A stretch of 64,000 nt of DNA, from assembly GCF_001639105.2 (NCBI RefSeq), contig NZ_CP015285.1, forward strand, positions 736,501 to 800,500, in the 5' to 3' direction. Positions 52,995-62,355 of the stretch are shown in pieces (position 1 is the first letter of the stretch; each line of letters opens with the position of its first letter). The DNA is from Azospirillum humicireducens (GTDB lineage: Bacteria > Pseudomonadota > Alphaproteobacteria > Azospirillales > Azospirillaceae). Both the position numbers and the translations under genes were made by a program. The notes beneath the pieces are model-generated. The model was not told the DNA's origin. It saw nothing but the letters and a program-made list of their open reading frames with translations, and did not search any database.

Positions 52995-55097
52995 TCAGGC
53001 CAGCTGGGCCAGGATCGCCAGCAGCAGGATCGCCACGATGTTGGTGATCTTGATCATCGGGTTCACCGCCGGGCCGGCGGTGTCCTTGTAGGGATCGCCG
53101 ACGGTGTCGCCGGTCACCGCCGCCTTGTGGGCGTCGGAGCCCTTGCCGCCGTGATTGCCCTCCTCGATGTATTTCTTGGCGTTGTCCCAGGCGCCGCCGC
53201 CCGACGTCATCGAGATGGCGACGAAGATGCCGGTGACGATGGTCCCCAGCAGCATCGCGCCCAGCGAGGCGAATCCCGCCGCCTGGCCGCCGATGGCGGC
53301 GATGACGACATACAGAACCACAGGGGCCAGAACCGGCAGCAGAGAGGGGATCACCATCTCCTTGATCGCCGCACGGGTCAGCATGTCCACCGCCCGGCCA
53401 TAGTCGGGCTTGGCGGTTCCCTCCATGATGCCGGGGATCTCGCGGAACTGGCGGCGCACCTCCACCACCACCGAACCGGCGGCGCGGCCGACGGCGGTCA
53501 TGCCCATGGCGCCGAACAGGTAGGGCAGAAGGCCGCCCACCAGCAGGCCGACGACGACATAGGGGTCGTTCAGCCGGAACTCCACCGGCACGTTCGGGAA
53601 GTAATGGCCCAAGTCCTGAACATAGGCTGCGAACAGGACCAGCGCGGCCAGCCCGGCGGAGCCGATGGCGTAGCCCTTGGTCACCGCCTTGGTGGTGTTG
53701 CCGACGGCGTCCAGCGCGTCGGTGGTGACGCGGATGTTGGCGGGCATGTCCGACATCTCGGCGATGCCGCCGGCATTGTCGGTGACCGGCCCATAGGCGT
53801 CGAGCGCCACCACCATGCCGGCCAGCGCCAGCATCGTCGTCGCGGCGATGCCGATGCCGAAGACGCCTGCCTGGCCATGGGCGATCAGAATGCCGGCGCA
53901 GATGACGATCACCGGCAGGGCAGTCGATTCCATCGAAACGGCCAAGCCCTGAATGACGTTGGTGCCGTGTCCGGTCTCCGACGCCTTGGCGACGCTGCGC
54001 ACCGGGCGGAAGGCGGTGGAGGTGTAGTATTCGGTGATCCAGACCAGCAGACCGGTGACGCCCAGCCCGACCAGGGCCGAGACGAACAGGTTGAACCCGT
54101 TGATCGAGGTGCCGTCGGACATCGGAATGGCGCGGGTGAAGCCGAACAGGATCGCGGTGACGATCAGGATCAGCACCAGCGACAGTCCGGCCGCGACGAT
54201 CAGCCCCTTGTACAGCGCCTTCATGATGGCGTTGTCGGCACCGAGCTTCACCGCGAAGGTGCCCGCGACCGAGGCGAGGATGCAGACCGCGCCGATCAGG
54301 AGCGGATAGACCAGCATCAGCCGCAACACGCCCCCGGAAAAGAAAATCGCCGCCAGCAGCATGGTGGCGACGATGGTGACGGCATAGGTTTCGAACAGGT
54401 CGGCGGCCATGCCGGCACAGTCGCCGACATTGTCTCCGACATTGTCCGCGATGACCGCCGGGTTGCGAGGATCGTCCTCCGGGATGCCGGCCTCAACCTT
54501 GCCGACGAGGTCGGCGCCGACGTCCGCCCCCTTGGTGAAGATGCCGCCGCCCAGCCGGGCGAAGATGGAGATCAGCGACGCGCCGAAGCTGAGCGCCACC
54601 AGCGCCTCCAGGATCGTGCGGACCTCCACCGGGTCGCCGACGCGGTAGACCAGCGTCAGGATTCCGAAATAGCCGCCGACTCCCAGCAGCCCCAGCCCGA
54701 CCACCAGCATGCCGGTGATCGCCCCCGATTTGAAGGCGATGTCCAGCGCCGGCGCCAGCCCGTTGGTCGCGGCCTGCGCCGTGCGGACGTTGGCGCGGAC
54801 CGACACGTTCATGCCGATATAGCCGGCGCTGCCCGACAGCACGGCGCCGATCAGGAAGCCCAAGGCCACCGGGAAGCCCAGCGTCGCCCACAGGATGACC
54901 AGCAGGACGGCGCCGGCGATGGCGATGGTGGTGTATTGGCGGTTCAGGTAGGCCCGAGCCCCTTCCTGTACCGCTGCGGCGATGGCCTGCATCCGCTCCG
55001 ATCCCGGCGATGCGGCCATGACTTCTTTTCCGGTGCGAAAACCGTAGGCCAGCGCGAGCAGGCCGGCGGCGATGATGACGATGAACGCTAAAGCCAT
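52995..55097 (-). CDS. hppA: Membrane-bound proton-translocating pyrophosphatase
   Basis: 700-aa integral membrane enzyme with about 16 helices that couples PPi hydrolysis to H+ pumping. The signature [20 protein letters not shown] and [20 protein letters not shown] (about 195-240) is complete, as is the C-terminal [20 protein letters not shown]. In the K+-type region the sequence is [15 protein letters not shown]: Lys rather than Ala, the K+-independent class. It is typical of photosynthetic and many non-photosynthetic Rhodospirillales. It shares no operon with its neighbours. Confidence 0.96.
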   Translation of the reverse strand: MALAFIVIIAAGLLALAYGFRTGKEVMAASPGSERMQAIAAAVQEGARAYLNRQYTTIAIAGAVLLVILWATLGFPVALGFLIGAVLSGSAGYIGMNVSVRANVRTAQAATNGLAPALDIAFKSGAITGMLVVGLGLLGVGGYFGILTLVYRVGDPVEVRTILEALVALSFGASLISIFARLGGGIFTKGADVGADLVGKVEAGIPEDDPRNPAVIADNVGDNVGDCAGMAADLFETYAVTIVATMLLAAIFFSGGVLRLMLVYPLLIGAVCILASVAGTFAVKLGADNAIMKALYKGLIVAAGLSLVLILIVTAILFGFTRAIPMSDGTSINGFNLFVSALVGLGVTGLLVWITEYYTSTAFRPVRSVAKASETGHGTNVIQGLAVSMESTALPVIVICAGILIAHGQAGVFGIGIAATTMLALAGMVVALDAYGPVTDNAGGIAEMSDMPANIRVTTDALDAVGNTTKAVTKGYAIGSAGLAALVLFAAYVQDLGHYFPNVPVEFRLNDPYVVVGLLVGGLLPYLFGAMGMTAVGRAAGSVVVEVRRQFREIPGIMEGTAKPDYGRAVDMLTRAAIKEMVIPSLLPVLAPVVLYVVIAAIGGQAAGFASLGAMLLGTIVTGIFVAISMTSGGGAWDNAKKYIEEGNHGGKGSDAHKAAVTGDTVGDPYKDTAGPAVNPMIKITNIVAILLLAILAQLA

Positions 55098-55342
55098 CGC
55101 ATCCCCCGATTGATTTCAAGGTCGCGCCCAGGAAAGGCTGTCTCCCGACCGTAATCAAATGGGGGAGAAGTCGGGCGCAAGTATTCCCGGAAAAAAGCAT
55201 GCTCCCCGCGCCGCCGCTTTGCAACCGCCCCCCGGTCAGAGGCGGCGCGGCGAAATGGCCGCGGGATACCCTGGCCTTTGCAGGTGGCGCCGGTCTTTTG
55301 CGCTGCACAACAGGCGTGGATTTCAGGCAAATATGCGGCAGA

Positions 55343-55798
55343 TCAGAGATTGCGTTGCGTAACCGCCTGAACAAGAACGTCGTGCACGGCATCCTTGCCG
55401 ATCACTTTGCCCGCTGCCTCGATCAGTTTTGCCTTTACGGCAGGAATATTGACCAAAGCGCCATTCAGGATCGACTGGTCGGCAATGCCCCCGTAAAGCG
55501 CGGTCAGGAAGGCATCGGTCAGGCGCGGCTGGTTGGCCTGGGCCAGCGGCTGTTTCTCCAGGACCACCTCAACCGCGACGACGACGGTCACGAACTGCTC
55601 GACTCGGGACGGGCCGATCATCGGGACCACCAGCGGCGGCAGGCGGACGAACGCGGTTGGAGGCTTCGGCGGCGGTTCCACCTTCTTCGGCTGGTCCGGC
55701 TGCTCAGTGAAATATTTCTGGTAGACGAACCAGCCGCCGAAGCTGGCGCCGCCCAGCAGCACGATGCCCAGGACGAGAACGATCAGGGCCTTGACCAC
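55343..55798 (-). CDS. FliL-like domain protein with one membrane anchor
   Basis: 151-aa protein. An N-terminal membrane helix (ALIVLVLGIVLLGGASFGGW, about 4-23) is followed by a Pro/Lys linker (PKKVEPPPKPPTAFVRLPPL), then a FliL-like domain with VVVAVEVVLEKQPLAQ, DAFLTALYGGIADQSILN and KLIEAAGKVIGKDAVHDVLV. It is paralogous to the protein at 46880. FliL helps stators at the flagellar motor, but no flagellar genes are nearby; the role here is unknown. It follows thiL by about 95 bases on the same strand. Confidence 0.72.
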   Translation of the reverse strand: MVKALIVLVLGIVLLGGASFGGWFVYQKYFTEQPDQPKKVEPPPKPPTAFVRLPPLVVPMIGPSRVEQFVTVVVAVEVVLEKQPLAQANQPRLTDAFLTALYGGIADQSILNGALVNIPAVKAKLIEAAGKVIGKDAVHDVLVQAVTQRNL

Positions 55799-55892
55799 CG
55801 CAGCACACCTTCGCAGACGCAGAACCGCCGCACCCTGCGCCGGTCATGCTTTCGATTGTCTTAAGGGTTAAGGGGCGGGAGAGGAAACCCGG

Positions 55893-56900
55893 TCAGAAAT
55901 GATCCCAGCCGCGGCGGGTCAGCGGCAGGGCGGCCCCGGCAGCGTCCAGGACGGTGACCTCGCCGGGGCTGCCGGGGGTGAGTTCGCCGATCTCGGTGAT
56001 GGCGACCCCACTGTCCACGGCCAGGGCGGCGAGCGCATCGCGTGCCGAAGGCGGGGCAGCGAACAGAAGCTCGTAATCGTCGCCGCCGGTGATGGCCAGG
56101 GCCAGCCGGGCGGAATCGCCGTCGATGGCGCCGCGCGCCGCCTCCGACAGCGGGACCGCATCGGCCCGCAGCAGGGCGGCGCAGCCCGACTCCTCGCAGA
56201 GATGGCCGAGATCTGCGACCAGCCCGTCCGACACGTCCATGGCGCCGCTGGCGAGCCCGATCAGGCGCGGCCCCACCGTCGTGCGCGGGTCCGGCCGGCG
56301 CATGCGGCGCAGCAGCTGGGCGCGGGTCTCCTCGTCCGGGATATCGAGCCGGCCATAGGCGATCTCAAGCCCCAGGGCGGCGTCGCCGATGCTGCCGGTG
56401 ACGAAGACGCGGTCGCCCGGACGCCCACCCCAGCGGGGCAGGGCGCGGCCGGTGGGGACCAATCCGAAGGCGGTCACCGCCAGGGTGATGGGGCCGGTGG
56501 TGGAAACCGAATCGCCGCCGGCCAGCGCGATACCGAATTGCCGTTGGTCCTCGCCCAATCCTGCGGCGAAGCCTTCCAGCCAGGATTCGTCCAGCCTGCG
56601 GGGCAGGGCGGTCACCAGCGTGTAGGCCAGCGGCTCGGCTCCCATGGCGGCGAGGTCCGACAGGTTGCTGCGCATCAGCTTGGCGGCGATGTCCGCCGGC
56701 GCGTCATCGGGGAAGAAATGCACCCCGGAAACCATGGCGTCGGTGGTGACCACCAGTTCCCGCCCCTCCGGGACGCCGAACACGGCGGCATCGTCCCGCA
56801 GGCCGCGGGCACCGGGAAACCCGGCGGCCAGCGGCTTGAAGAAGCGGGTGATGCGGCCGAACTCGCCGAGAGGGGGAGAGGGGGCTTCTTCCAGAGTCAC
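55893..56900 (-). CDS. thiL: Thiamine-monophosphate kinase
   Basis: 335-aa ATP-dependent kinase forming thiamine pyrophosphate, the active cofactor (also needed by transketolase at 10-12 kb). Family blocks include GLRDDAAVF near 36-44, VVTTDAMVSGVHFFPDDAPA, LVTALPRRLDESWL, FVTGSIGDAALGLEI, and DVSDGLVADLGHLCEESG near 220-237. The start overlaps the nusB stop by four bases. The first codons carry GC-rich sequence like the repeat family (56868-56885). Confidence 0.95.
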   Translation of the reverse strand: MTLEEAPSPPLGEFGRITRFFKPLAAGFPGARGLRDDAAVFGVPEGRELVVTTDAMVSGVHFFPDDAPADIAAKLMRSNLSDLAAMGAEPLAYTLVTALPRRLDESWLEGFAAGLGEDQRQFGIALAGGDSVSTTGPITLAVTAFGLVPTGRALPRWGGRPGDRVFVTGSIGDAALGLEIAYGRLDIPDEETRAQLLRRMRRPDPRTTVGPRLIGLASGAMDVSDGLVADLGHLCEESGCAALLRADAVPLSEAARGAIDGDSARLALAITGGDDYELLFAAPPSARDALAALAVDSGVAITEIGELTPGSPGEVTVLDAAGAALPLTRRGWDHF

Positions 56901-57487
56901 TCCTCGCCCGAACCGCGGCCGGGGTCGGGCTTGGCGAGGTCTTCGGCACGGAGCGCGCGGGCAACGTGATCGAGCACGCCGTTCACCATCGCCGGCTCGC
57001 GGCCGGAGAAGAAGGCGCGGGCGACGTCGACATATTCGCTGATGAGGATGCGCGGGTGGGTGTCCAAATGGACCGCGATCTCATAGGCGCCGGCGCGCAG
57101 GATGGCGCGCAGCAGCAGCTCCAGCCGGTCGAGCGGGAAGCGCGGATCGAGTGCCGCACCCAACACCCCGTCGACTTCGGCGCGGCGGTGGATCGCGCCG
57201 CGCACGATGTCTGCGAACAGCTGCGGATCGCCGGAGACGAATTTGTCGCCGTCGATCTCCTCGCCCAGCCGGTGGGCGACGAACTCGCCGACGACAGTCT
57301 CGACCGGGGCCTGGGCCAGGTCGATCTGGTACAGCGCCTGGGCGGCGGCCAGACGGGCGGCCTTGCGGCGCGCCTTGGCGGAGCCGCCGCCGGTCTTGTT
57401 CTTGCGGGACTTCGATTTGCCCTTGGAGGCGCCGCCGGTGGAGGCGCGTTCGGGTGTCACGGGGCTGCCCGCGTCGTCGTTGCTCAT
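56897..57487 (-). CDS. nusB: Transcription antitermination factor NusB
   Basis: 196-aa factor which with NusE binds boxA of rRNA leaders. A basic Lys/Arg-rich N-terminal extension (about 20-45: SKGKSKSRKNKTGGGSAKAR) precedes the NusB fold (RRKAARLAAAQALYQIDLAQ, LELLLRAILRAGAYEI, EYVDVARAFFSGREPAMVNG). It is ~40 residues longer than E. coli NusB because of that extension. In operon between ribH and thiL. Confidence 0.94.
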   Translation of the reverse strand: MSNDDAGSPVTPERASTGGASKGKSKSRKNKTGGGSAKARRKAARLAAAQALYQIDLAQAPVETVVGEFVAHRLGEEIDGDKFVSGDPQLFADIVRGAIHRRAEVDGVLGAALDPRFPLDRLELLLRAILRAGAYEIAVHLDTHPRILISEYVDVARAFFSGREPAMVNGVLDHVARALRAEDLAKPDPGRGSGEE

Positions 57488-57522
57488 GGTCTGCAGTCGC
57501 TAAAAGAGAGGAGATGTCGGGG

Positions 57523-57987
57523 TCAGCGCGGATAGAGGCGGAATTTGCGCTTCAGGTCAATCATGTCAAGACAGGCCCGCGCGGCGCGGCCCCCCATATT
57601 GACCGATCCGACATTGGCACGCGCCCAGGCCTGCTCGCGGTTTTCCACCGTCAGGATGCCGTTTCCAACCGCCAGACTGTAGCGCAGGGCCAGATCCTGC
57701 AGGCCGCGGGCGCTTTCGGCACAGATCGTTTCGTAGCGCGTCGTCTCGCCCCGGATGACGCAGCCCAGCGCCACATACCCGTCGAACCGCTTGCGGGCGG
57801 TGAAGAAATCCATCGAGCGGATGGCGTACATGATCGCCGCCGGAAGCTCCAGACAGCCGGGCACGCCGTAGCGGATGTGCGTGGCGCCGGCACGGTCAAG
57901 CTCCGTGACGGCGCCACGCACCAGCTCATCGGCGATGTCCTCATGGACGCGGGCGTCCACGACCATGATGTGGGGCGTGTCGGTCAT
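57523..57987 (-). CDS. ribH: 6,7-dimethyl-8-ribityllumazine synthase
   Basis: 154-aa enzyme forming the riboflavin precursor lumazine. The conserved blocks VPGCLELPAAIMYAI (about 57-71) and YVALGCVIRGETTRYETICA (about 84-103) are present, with GNGILTVENREQAWAR following. In most lumazine synthases the residue after ETT/ATT is the active-site His (TTHY); here the codon CGC gives Arg. Activity may be reduced or another residue may serve. In operon between ribB and nusB. Confidence 0.93.
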   Translation of the reverse strand: MTDTPHIMVVDARVHEDIADELVRGAVTELDRAGATHIRYGVPGCLELPAAIMYAIRSMDFFTARKRFDGYVALGCVIRGETTRYETICAESARGLQDLALRYSLAVGNGILTVENREQAWARANVGSVNMGGRAARACLDMIDLKRKFRLYPR

Positions 57988-58005
57988 CCGGCGGCGTTCT
58001 GGTCC

Positions 58006-59145
58006 TCAGTCGTCGCCGGGGTCGGCAGCGCCCGGCGTGATGGCGCGGTGGCCGACCACGGTCAGGCCGTAGCCTTCCAGCCCGATGATCGGCTTCTTGC
58101 GGTTGGACAGCAGCACCATCTTGCGCACGCCGAGATCCAGCAGGATTTGCGCGCCGATGCCGTAGTCGCGCAGTTCCGGCGCGCTGCTCGACTGGCCTTC
58201 CAGCCGGGCCTTCAGCACGGTGGACAGGCCGTTCGGGTTCGGCTCGCGCAGCAGCACGACGACGCCGCGGCCTTCCTTGGCGATCAGCTCCATCGAGGCA
58301 TGGAGGTCGGCGTCGCGGCCGGAATTGCGGTCGCCCAGCACGTCGTCCAGCACCGACTGGGCATGCATGCGCACCAGCACCGGCTCGTCGCCGGAGATGT
58401 CGCCGCGCACCAGCGCGATGTGCTCCGCATACTGGATCTTGTTGATGTAGACGTAGCTCTGGAACCGGCCGCCGAAGCGGCTGTCCAGCGTCCCGGCCAG
58501 CACCTGCTCGACGATGGTCTCGGTCCGGCGGCGGTAGGCGATCAGGTCGGCGATGGTGCCGACCTTCAACCCGTGGAACTGGGCGAACTGCACCAGATCC
58601 GGCAGGCGGGCCATGCTGCCGTCGTCGTTCATGATCTCGCAGATCACGGCGGAGGAGGAGTGGCCGGACAGCCGGGCGATGTCGACCGACGCCTCGGTAT
58701 GGCCGGCGCGCACCAGCACGCCACCGTCGCGCGCCAGCAGCGGGAAGATGTGGCCGGGGGTGGCGAGATCCTGAGGGCCGGACGCCGGGTCGATGGCGAC
58801 CGCGATGGTGCGGGCGCGGTCGGCGGCCGAGATGCCGGTGGTGACGCCCTCGCGCGCCTCGATCGAGACCGTGAAGGCGGTCTGGTGGCGCGAGGCGTTC
58901 TGTTGCGCCATCAGCGGCAACCGCAGCCGTTCGATGTTCGGCCGGTCCATGGTGAGGCAGATCAGGCCGCGGCCATGCTTGGCCATGAAGTTCACCGCTT
59001 CCGGCGTGGCGCAGGAGGCGGGGATCACCAGATCGCCCTCATTCTCCCGGTCCTCGTCGTCGACCAGGATGAACATCCTGCCCTGACGCGCCTCTTCGAT
59101 GATCTCTTCGGCCGTCGACAGGTATTGGTGAAACTCGGACGTCAT
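58006..59145 (-). CDS. ribB: 3,4-dihydroxy-2-butanone-4-phosphate synthase with degenerate GTP cyclohydrolase II domain
   Basis: 379-aa RibBA-like protein. The DHBP-synthase half (residues ~10-205) is intact: FILVDDEDRENEGDLVIPAS with catalytic acids, GLICLTM, GVTTGISAADRA, and RAGHTEASVDIARLSG. The second half (about 215-370) aligns to GTP cyclohydrolase II but lacks the three zinc cysteines: the expected HSECLTGD...CDCG is VRMHAQSVLDDVLGDRNSGR and DLHASMEL. It keeps ELRDYGIGAQILLDLGVRKM. So RibB activity is likely, cyclohydrolase II activity unlikely. ATG overlaps the ribE stop by four bases. Confidence 0.93.
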   Translation of the reverse strand: MTSEFHQYLSTAEEIIEEARQGRMFILVDDEDRENEGDLVIPASCATPEAVNFMAKHGRGLICLTMDRPNIERLRLPLMAQQNASRHQTAFTVSIEAREGVTTGISAADRARTIAVAIDPASGPQDLATPGHIFPLLARDGGVLVRAGHTEASVDIARLSGHSSSAVICEIMNDDGSMARLPDLVQFAQFHGLKVGTIADLIAYRRRTETIVEQVLAGTLDSRFGGRFQSYVYINKIQYAEHIALVRGDISGDEPVLVRMHAQSVLDDVLGDRNSGRDADLHASMELIAKEGRGVVVLLREPNPNGLSTVLKARLEGQSSSAPELRDYGIGAQILLDLGVRKMVLLSNRKKPIIGLEGYGLTVVGHRAITPGAADPGDD

Positions 59146-59729
59146 TCCTGCCCCGCGAGCCGGGCGACATAGCGCGCCAGCATATCGATTTCGAGATTGA
59201 CCGGATCGCCCTCCTTCAGCCCGCCGAAATTGGTGGCGGTCTGGGTGTGGGGGATGATGTTGACGCCGAAGCGGCTGCCCTCGACCTCGTTGACGGTCAG
59301 CGACACGCCGTCGATGGCCACCGAGCCCTTCGACGCGATGTATTTGGCGAGAGTGGCCGGCGCTTCGAAGGTCAGGCGCAGCGATTCGCCTTCGGGGCGG
59401 ATCGACAGCAGCCGGCCGACGCCGTCGACATGGCCGGACACGATGTGCCCGCCCAGCTCGTCGCCAACCTTCAGGGCGCGTTCCAGATTGACGCGCGTGC
59501 CGGGTTCCCACCCGCCGAGCGTCGTCTTCGACAGGGTTTCCCCCGAGGCCTGGATGACGTATGTCCCCGGTCCCTTTTCGATGACCGTCAGACAGACGCC
59601 GTTGTGGGCGATGGACGCCCCGATCGCGATCGTCTCCGTGTCGAAGGCGGTCTCGATGGTGAACCGGGTGTCGCCCTGCCGCTCCACGGCCCGGACGCGC
59701 CCGACATCGGTGATGATTCCGGTGAACAT
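59142..59729 (-). CDS. ribE: Riboflavin synthase, alpha chain
   Basis: 195-aa enzyme that dismutates two lumazines to riboflavin. Two similar lumazine-binding halves: MFTGIITDVGRVRAVERQGD with IAHNGVCLTV in the first, and GHIVSGHVDGVGRLLSIRPE with VAIDGVSLTVNEV in the second. ATG 59729 gives the family-typical start MFTGI; 16 extra codons upstream are not conserved. It follows ribD by 102 bases and overlaps ribB. The same gene is called ribC in some genomes. Confidence 0.96.
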   Translation of the reverse strand: MFTGIITDVGRVRAVERQGDTRFTIETAFDTETIAIGASIAHNGVCLTVIEKGPGTYVIQASGETLSKTTLGGWEPGTRVNLERALKVGDELGGHIVSGHVDGVGRLLSIRPEGESLRLTFEAPATLAKYIASKGSVAIDGVSLTVNEVEGSRFGVNIIPHTQTATNFGGLKEGDPVNLEIDMLARYVARLAGQE

Positions 59730-59831
59730 GCCGGGGAATTTAGCAGGTTTCGCGGCCAGGGGAAGCGCGCGCGACACCGCGGGCGGCGCAACGGTCTGTT
59801 GCGTGGCCTGGACCGGTGGCGAAAGCGATGG

Positions 59832-60956
59832 TCAGGCCGCTATCCGGCGATAGCTCTCGGCGAGATCGGCTCCGGCTCTGCGCACAGCGGTGCGTTCGAA
59901 GCGGATCATCGCCGACAGCGCCTCGACTCCGAAGCCGGCGACCGCCGACAGTCCGTCGCCGCCGATCAGCGACGCGGCGCGGAACCACTCCAGGCGATCG
60001 ACCAGCGCGGCGCCGAGCAGGGAGCCGGCCATCGCCGCGCCGCCCTCCACAAGGACGCGGGTGATGCCGCGGGAGGCCAGGGCCGACAGGGCGGCGGCCG
60101 GATCGACGCGGCCGTCCGCAGCGGCGGCGACCGGAAGCACCTCGACACCGAGCGCGATCAGCGCCTGCGAGCGTGCAGGGTCGGGGGTGGGGCCGGTGAC
60201 GACCCATGTCGGAATGCGCCTGGCCCCGACGGCGAGCTTCGCCGTGGGGGGCAGGCGCAGGCTGCTGTCCACCACCACGCGCACCGGGCTGCGGTCTTCC
60301 AGGCCTGGCAGGCGGCAGGACAGTTCGGGATCGTCGGCCAGCGCGGTGCCGATGCCGACCAGGATCGCGTCATGGCCGGCACGCAACCGGTGGCCCCAGG
60401 CGCGGGCGGTCGGGCCGGTGATCCATTGCGACTCGCCGGTGCGGGTGGCGATGCGGCCGTCCAGCGTGCTGGCGACCTTCAGCGTGACCAGTGGGCGGCC
60501 CAGCGTGATGCGGTTGAAGAAGCCTTCGTTGAGGGCAAGCGCCTCGGCCTCGCAGACGCCGGTGACGACCTCGATCCCGGCGTCGCGCAGACGGGCCAGC
60601 CCGCCGCCGGCGACGCGAGGATCCGGGTCCTGGCAGGCGACGACGACGCGCGCCACCTTCGCCTCCACCAGCGCCAGGGCGCAGGGCGGCGTCTTGCCAT
60701 AATGGTTGCAGGGTTCGAGCGTGACGTAAGCGGTTGCCCCCTCCGCCCCGCCCGGCAGGTCGCGGACGCGGGTCAGCGCCTCCGCCTCGGCATGGGGACG
60801 GCCGCCGGGCTGGGTCCAGCCGCGGCCGATCACGGCACCGTCGCGGACCAGCACGCAGCCGACCGCCGGATTGGGCCATGTCCGCCCCAGCCCGCGCGCG
60901 GCGAGGGACAGGGCGGCGCGCATGTGGCCCAGGTCGGTGTCGGGTGAAACGGCCAC
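59832..60956 (-). CDS. ribD: Bifunctional riboflavin biosynthesis deaminase/reductase RibD
   Basis: 374-aa enzyme. The N-terminal deaminase domain has the zinc site GGRPHAEAEAL and EPCNHYGKTPPCALALVE (H, C, C ligands). The C-terminal reductase domain (about 150-370) begins PLVTLKVASTLDGRIAT and contains VVVDSSLRLPPTAK, TRVLVEGGAAMAGSLL. GTG 60956 is chosen since the frame upstream runs into bamE; an internal Met at 60923 begins HMRAALSL. First gene of the rib group. Confidence 0.94.
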   Translation of the reverse strand: MAVSPDTDLGHMRAALSLAARGLGRTWPNPAVGCVLVRDGAVIGRGWTQPGGRPHAEAEALTRVRDLPGGAEGATAYVTLEPCNHYGKTPPCALALVEAKVARVVVACQDPDPRVAGGGLARLRDAGIEVVTGVCEAEALALNEGFFNRITLGRPLVTLKVASTLDGRIATRTGESQWITGPTARAWGHRLRAGHDAILVGIGTALADDPELSCRLPGLEDRSPVRVVVDSSLRLPPTAKLAVGARRIPTWVVTGPTPDPARSQALIALGVEVLPVAAAADGRVDPAAALSALASRGITRVLVEGGAAMAGSLLGAALVDRLEWFRAASLIGGDGLSAVAGFGVEALSAMIRFERTAVRRAGADLAESYRRIAA

Positions 60957-60972
60957 GATAACGGTCAGGCGA

Positions 60973-61467
60973 TCAGCTGCCGGGACCCTTGCCCTTGGTG
61001 TCCTTGGCCGAGAAGCGGCCAACGTTGCCCATCATCTGTTCCAGGAAGCCCATCTCGCGGCCGGCGGTGGGCGTCGTGCGCTCCACCAGGTCGATGTCCT
61101 GGCCGTTCGACTTGTCCAGCGTCTTGATCTCGCGCAGGACGCCGGCATCGTCGAAGCGGGCGATGACGACGCGGCGCTCCGTCACCTCCGGCTCGAAGAA
61201 GGCGGTCTTCTCGGTCTTCTGACCGATATAGTACCAGACATTCTGATCGAAGGTGCCCACCGAGGTCGGCGTGCCCAGAACCGCGGCGACGTCGTCGCGC
61301 CGGCTTTGGCCGGGCTGCAGCTCCGCCACCAGCTGCGGGTCCGTCAGGTTGCCGCGGGTGGCGACGATGGGGGAGCAGCCGGCCGCGGCGAGGGCCGCGA
61401 ACAGGACGCTTCCCAGGAGGGCGGTGCGAATGACGGCGCGCGGGGCGGAAAAGTTCGATCTGGTCAT
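60973..61467 (-). CDS. bamE: Outer membrane protein assembly factor BamE
   Basis: 164-aa lipoprotein of the Bam complex. The signal peptide ends at a lipobox-like LAAAGC (about 26-31). The SmpA/OmlA domain follows (LQPGQSRRDDVAAVLGTPTS, VWYYIGQKTEKTAFFEPEV, VLREIKTLDKSNGQDIDLV), with a C-terminal tail typical of Alphaproteobacteria. It ends 17 bases before ribD on the same strand but diverges from the cytochrome-chaperone gene on its other side. Confidence 0.92.
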   Translation of the reverse strand: MTRSNFSAPRAVIRTALLGSVLFAALAAAGCSPIVATRGNLTDPQLVAELQPGQSRRDDVAAVLGTPTSVGTFDQNVWYYIGQKTEKTAFFEPEVTERRVVIARFDDAGVLREIKTLDKSNGQDIDLVERTTPTAGREMGFLEQMMGNVGRFSAKDTKGKGPGS

Positions 61468-61599
61468 GGTGCTCGGGCTATGATGGAGCCGGCGGGGCAT
61501 GGGACTGCCTGCTGACGCGGATAGTCGCTTGGGCGGGACAATCGCACCGGGCGCTTCGCCCTGTCAACGAGACTCCGAGTCGGGGAAGGGCTGCCGTTC

Positions 61600-62181
61600 G
61601 TGTCTGAGAGTTTCATGGATCGCCTGCTGGCTCCTCTGCTGAATGGCCTGAGCGGCGGCGCGCGCGCCCGCAATGTGGAGGCGGTGGGCGGGCTGTTCAC
61701 CGGCATCGTCGCCCAGGCCCGCCAGCCCGGCTTCTACGCCGCGCTCGGCGTGCCCGATACGCTGGACGGCCGGTTCGAGATGGTGGCGTTGCATCTGTTC
61801 CTGGTCATGCGCCGGCTGAAGGGGCAGGGGGCGGCGGCAGCCAAGCTGTCGCAGCGTCTCTATGAGACGATGGTCGACGATTTCGAGAAGTCGATCATGG
61901 AGCTGGGGGCCGGCGACAGCGGCATCGCCCGGCGCGTGAAGACGATGGCGCGCGGCATGGCCGGACGAATCCGCGCCTATGATGAGGCGCTGGCTGAGCC
62001 TGGCGACAATCGGCTGGAGGTGGCGTTGGACAACAACCTGTATGGCACGGTCGATCCGGTGCCGGTCGGGGCGCTTCCCGCCATGGCCGCCTATGTGCGC
62101 GCCTGCGCCGCCACGCTGGATGAACAGCCGCTGGAGTCGCTGATGCGCGGCCAGCTGCGCTTCGCCCCTGCGCCCGCCTGA
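61600..62181 (+). CDS. Ubiquinol-cytochrome c chaperone family protein (CBP3-like)
   Basis: 193-aa protein of the CBP3/UQCC family, thought to help assemble cytochrome bc1. GTG 61600 or ATG 61615 is the start. The domain spans ~30-165 with ALGVPDTLDGRFEMVALHLF, VMRRLKGQGAAAAKLSQRLY and ETMVDDFEKSIMELGAGDSG, RRVKTMARGMAGRIRAYDEA. These residues match the family well. It is followed by the DUF177-rpmF-plsX group, the conserved alphaproteobacterial order with bamE opposite. Confidence 0.92.
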   Translation: MSESFMDRLLAPLLNGLSGGARARNVEAVGGLFTGIVAQARQPGFYAALGVPDTLDGRFEMVALHLFLVMRRLKGQGAAAAKLSQRLYETMVDDFEKSIMELGAGDSGIARRVKTMARGMAGRIRAYDEALAEPGDNRLEVALDNNLYGTVDPVPVGALPAMAAYVRACAATLDEQPLESLMRGQLRFAPAPA

Positions 62182-62355
62182 CCGGCACACACTATATTAT
62201 AGTGCGCATTATGGTGCGCACGGGGGCCGCCGGCTTTGCAGAGGGCTTGCCTTTCGCGGCCGGCCGCTGCATGTGACTCGGAAGCGGGCGGGCGTCTGTT
62301 GCTCCCGTCGGCCCCTTGCGACCGCCGCCTTGGTTCCACCAGAGAGTCTTTCGCC

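Noticed and set aside
57151-59172. Plus-strand 673-codon frame opposite ribH and ribB
   Set aside because: Antisense shadow of identified riboflavin genes; no ribosome-binding site and no recognisable domain.
61468-61599. FMN riboswitch before the riboflavin operon
   Set aside because: I looked for the AGGGGC-type conserved segments upstream of ribD and bamE and did not see them; ribD is close behind bamE.
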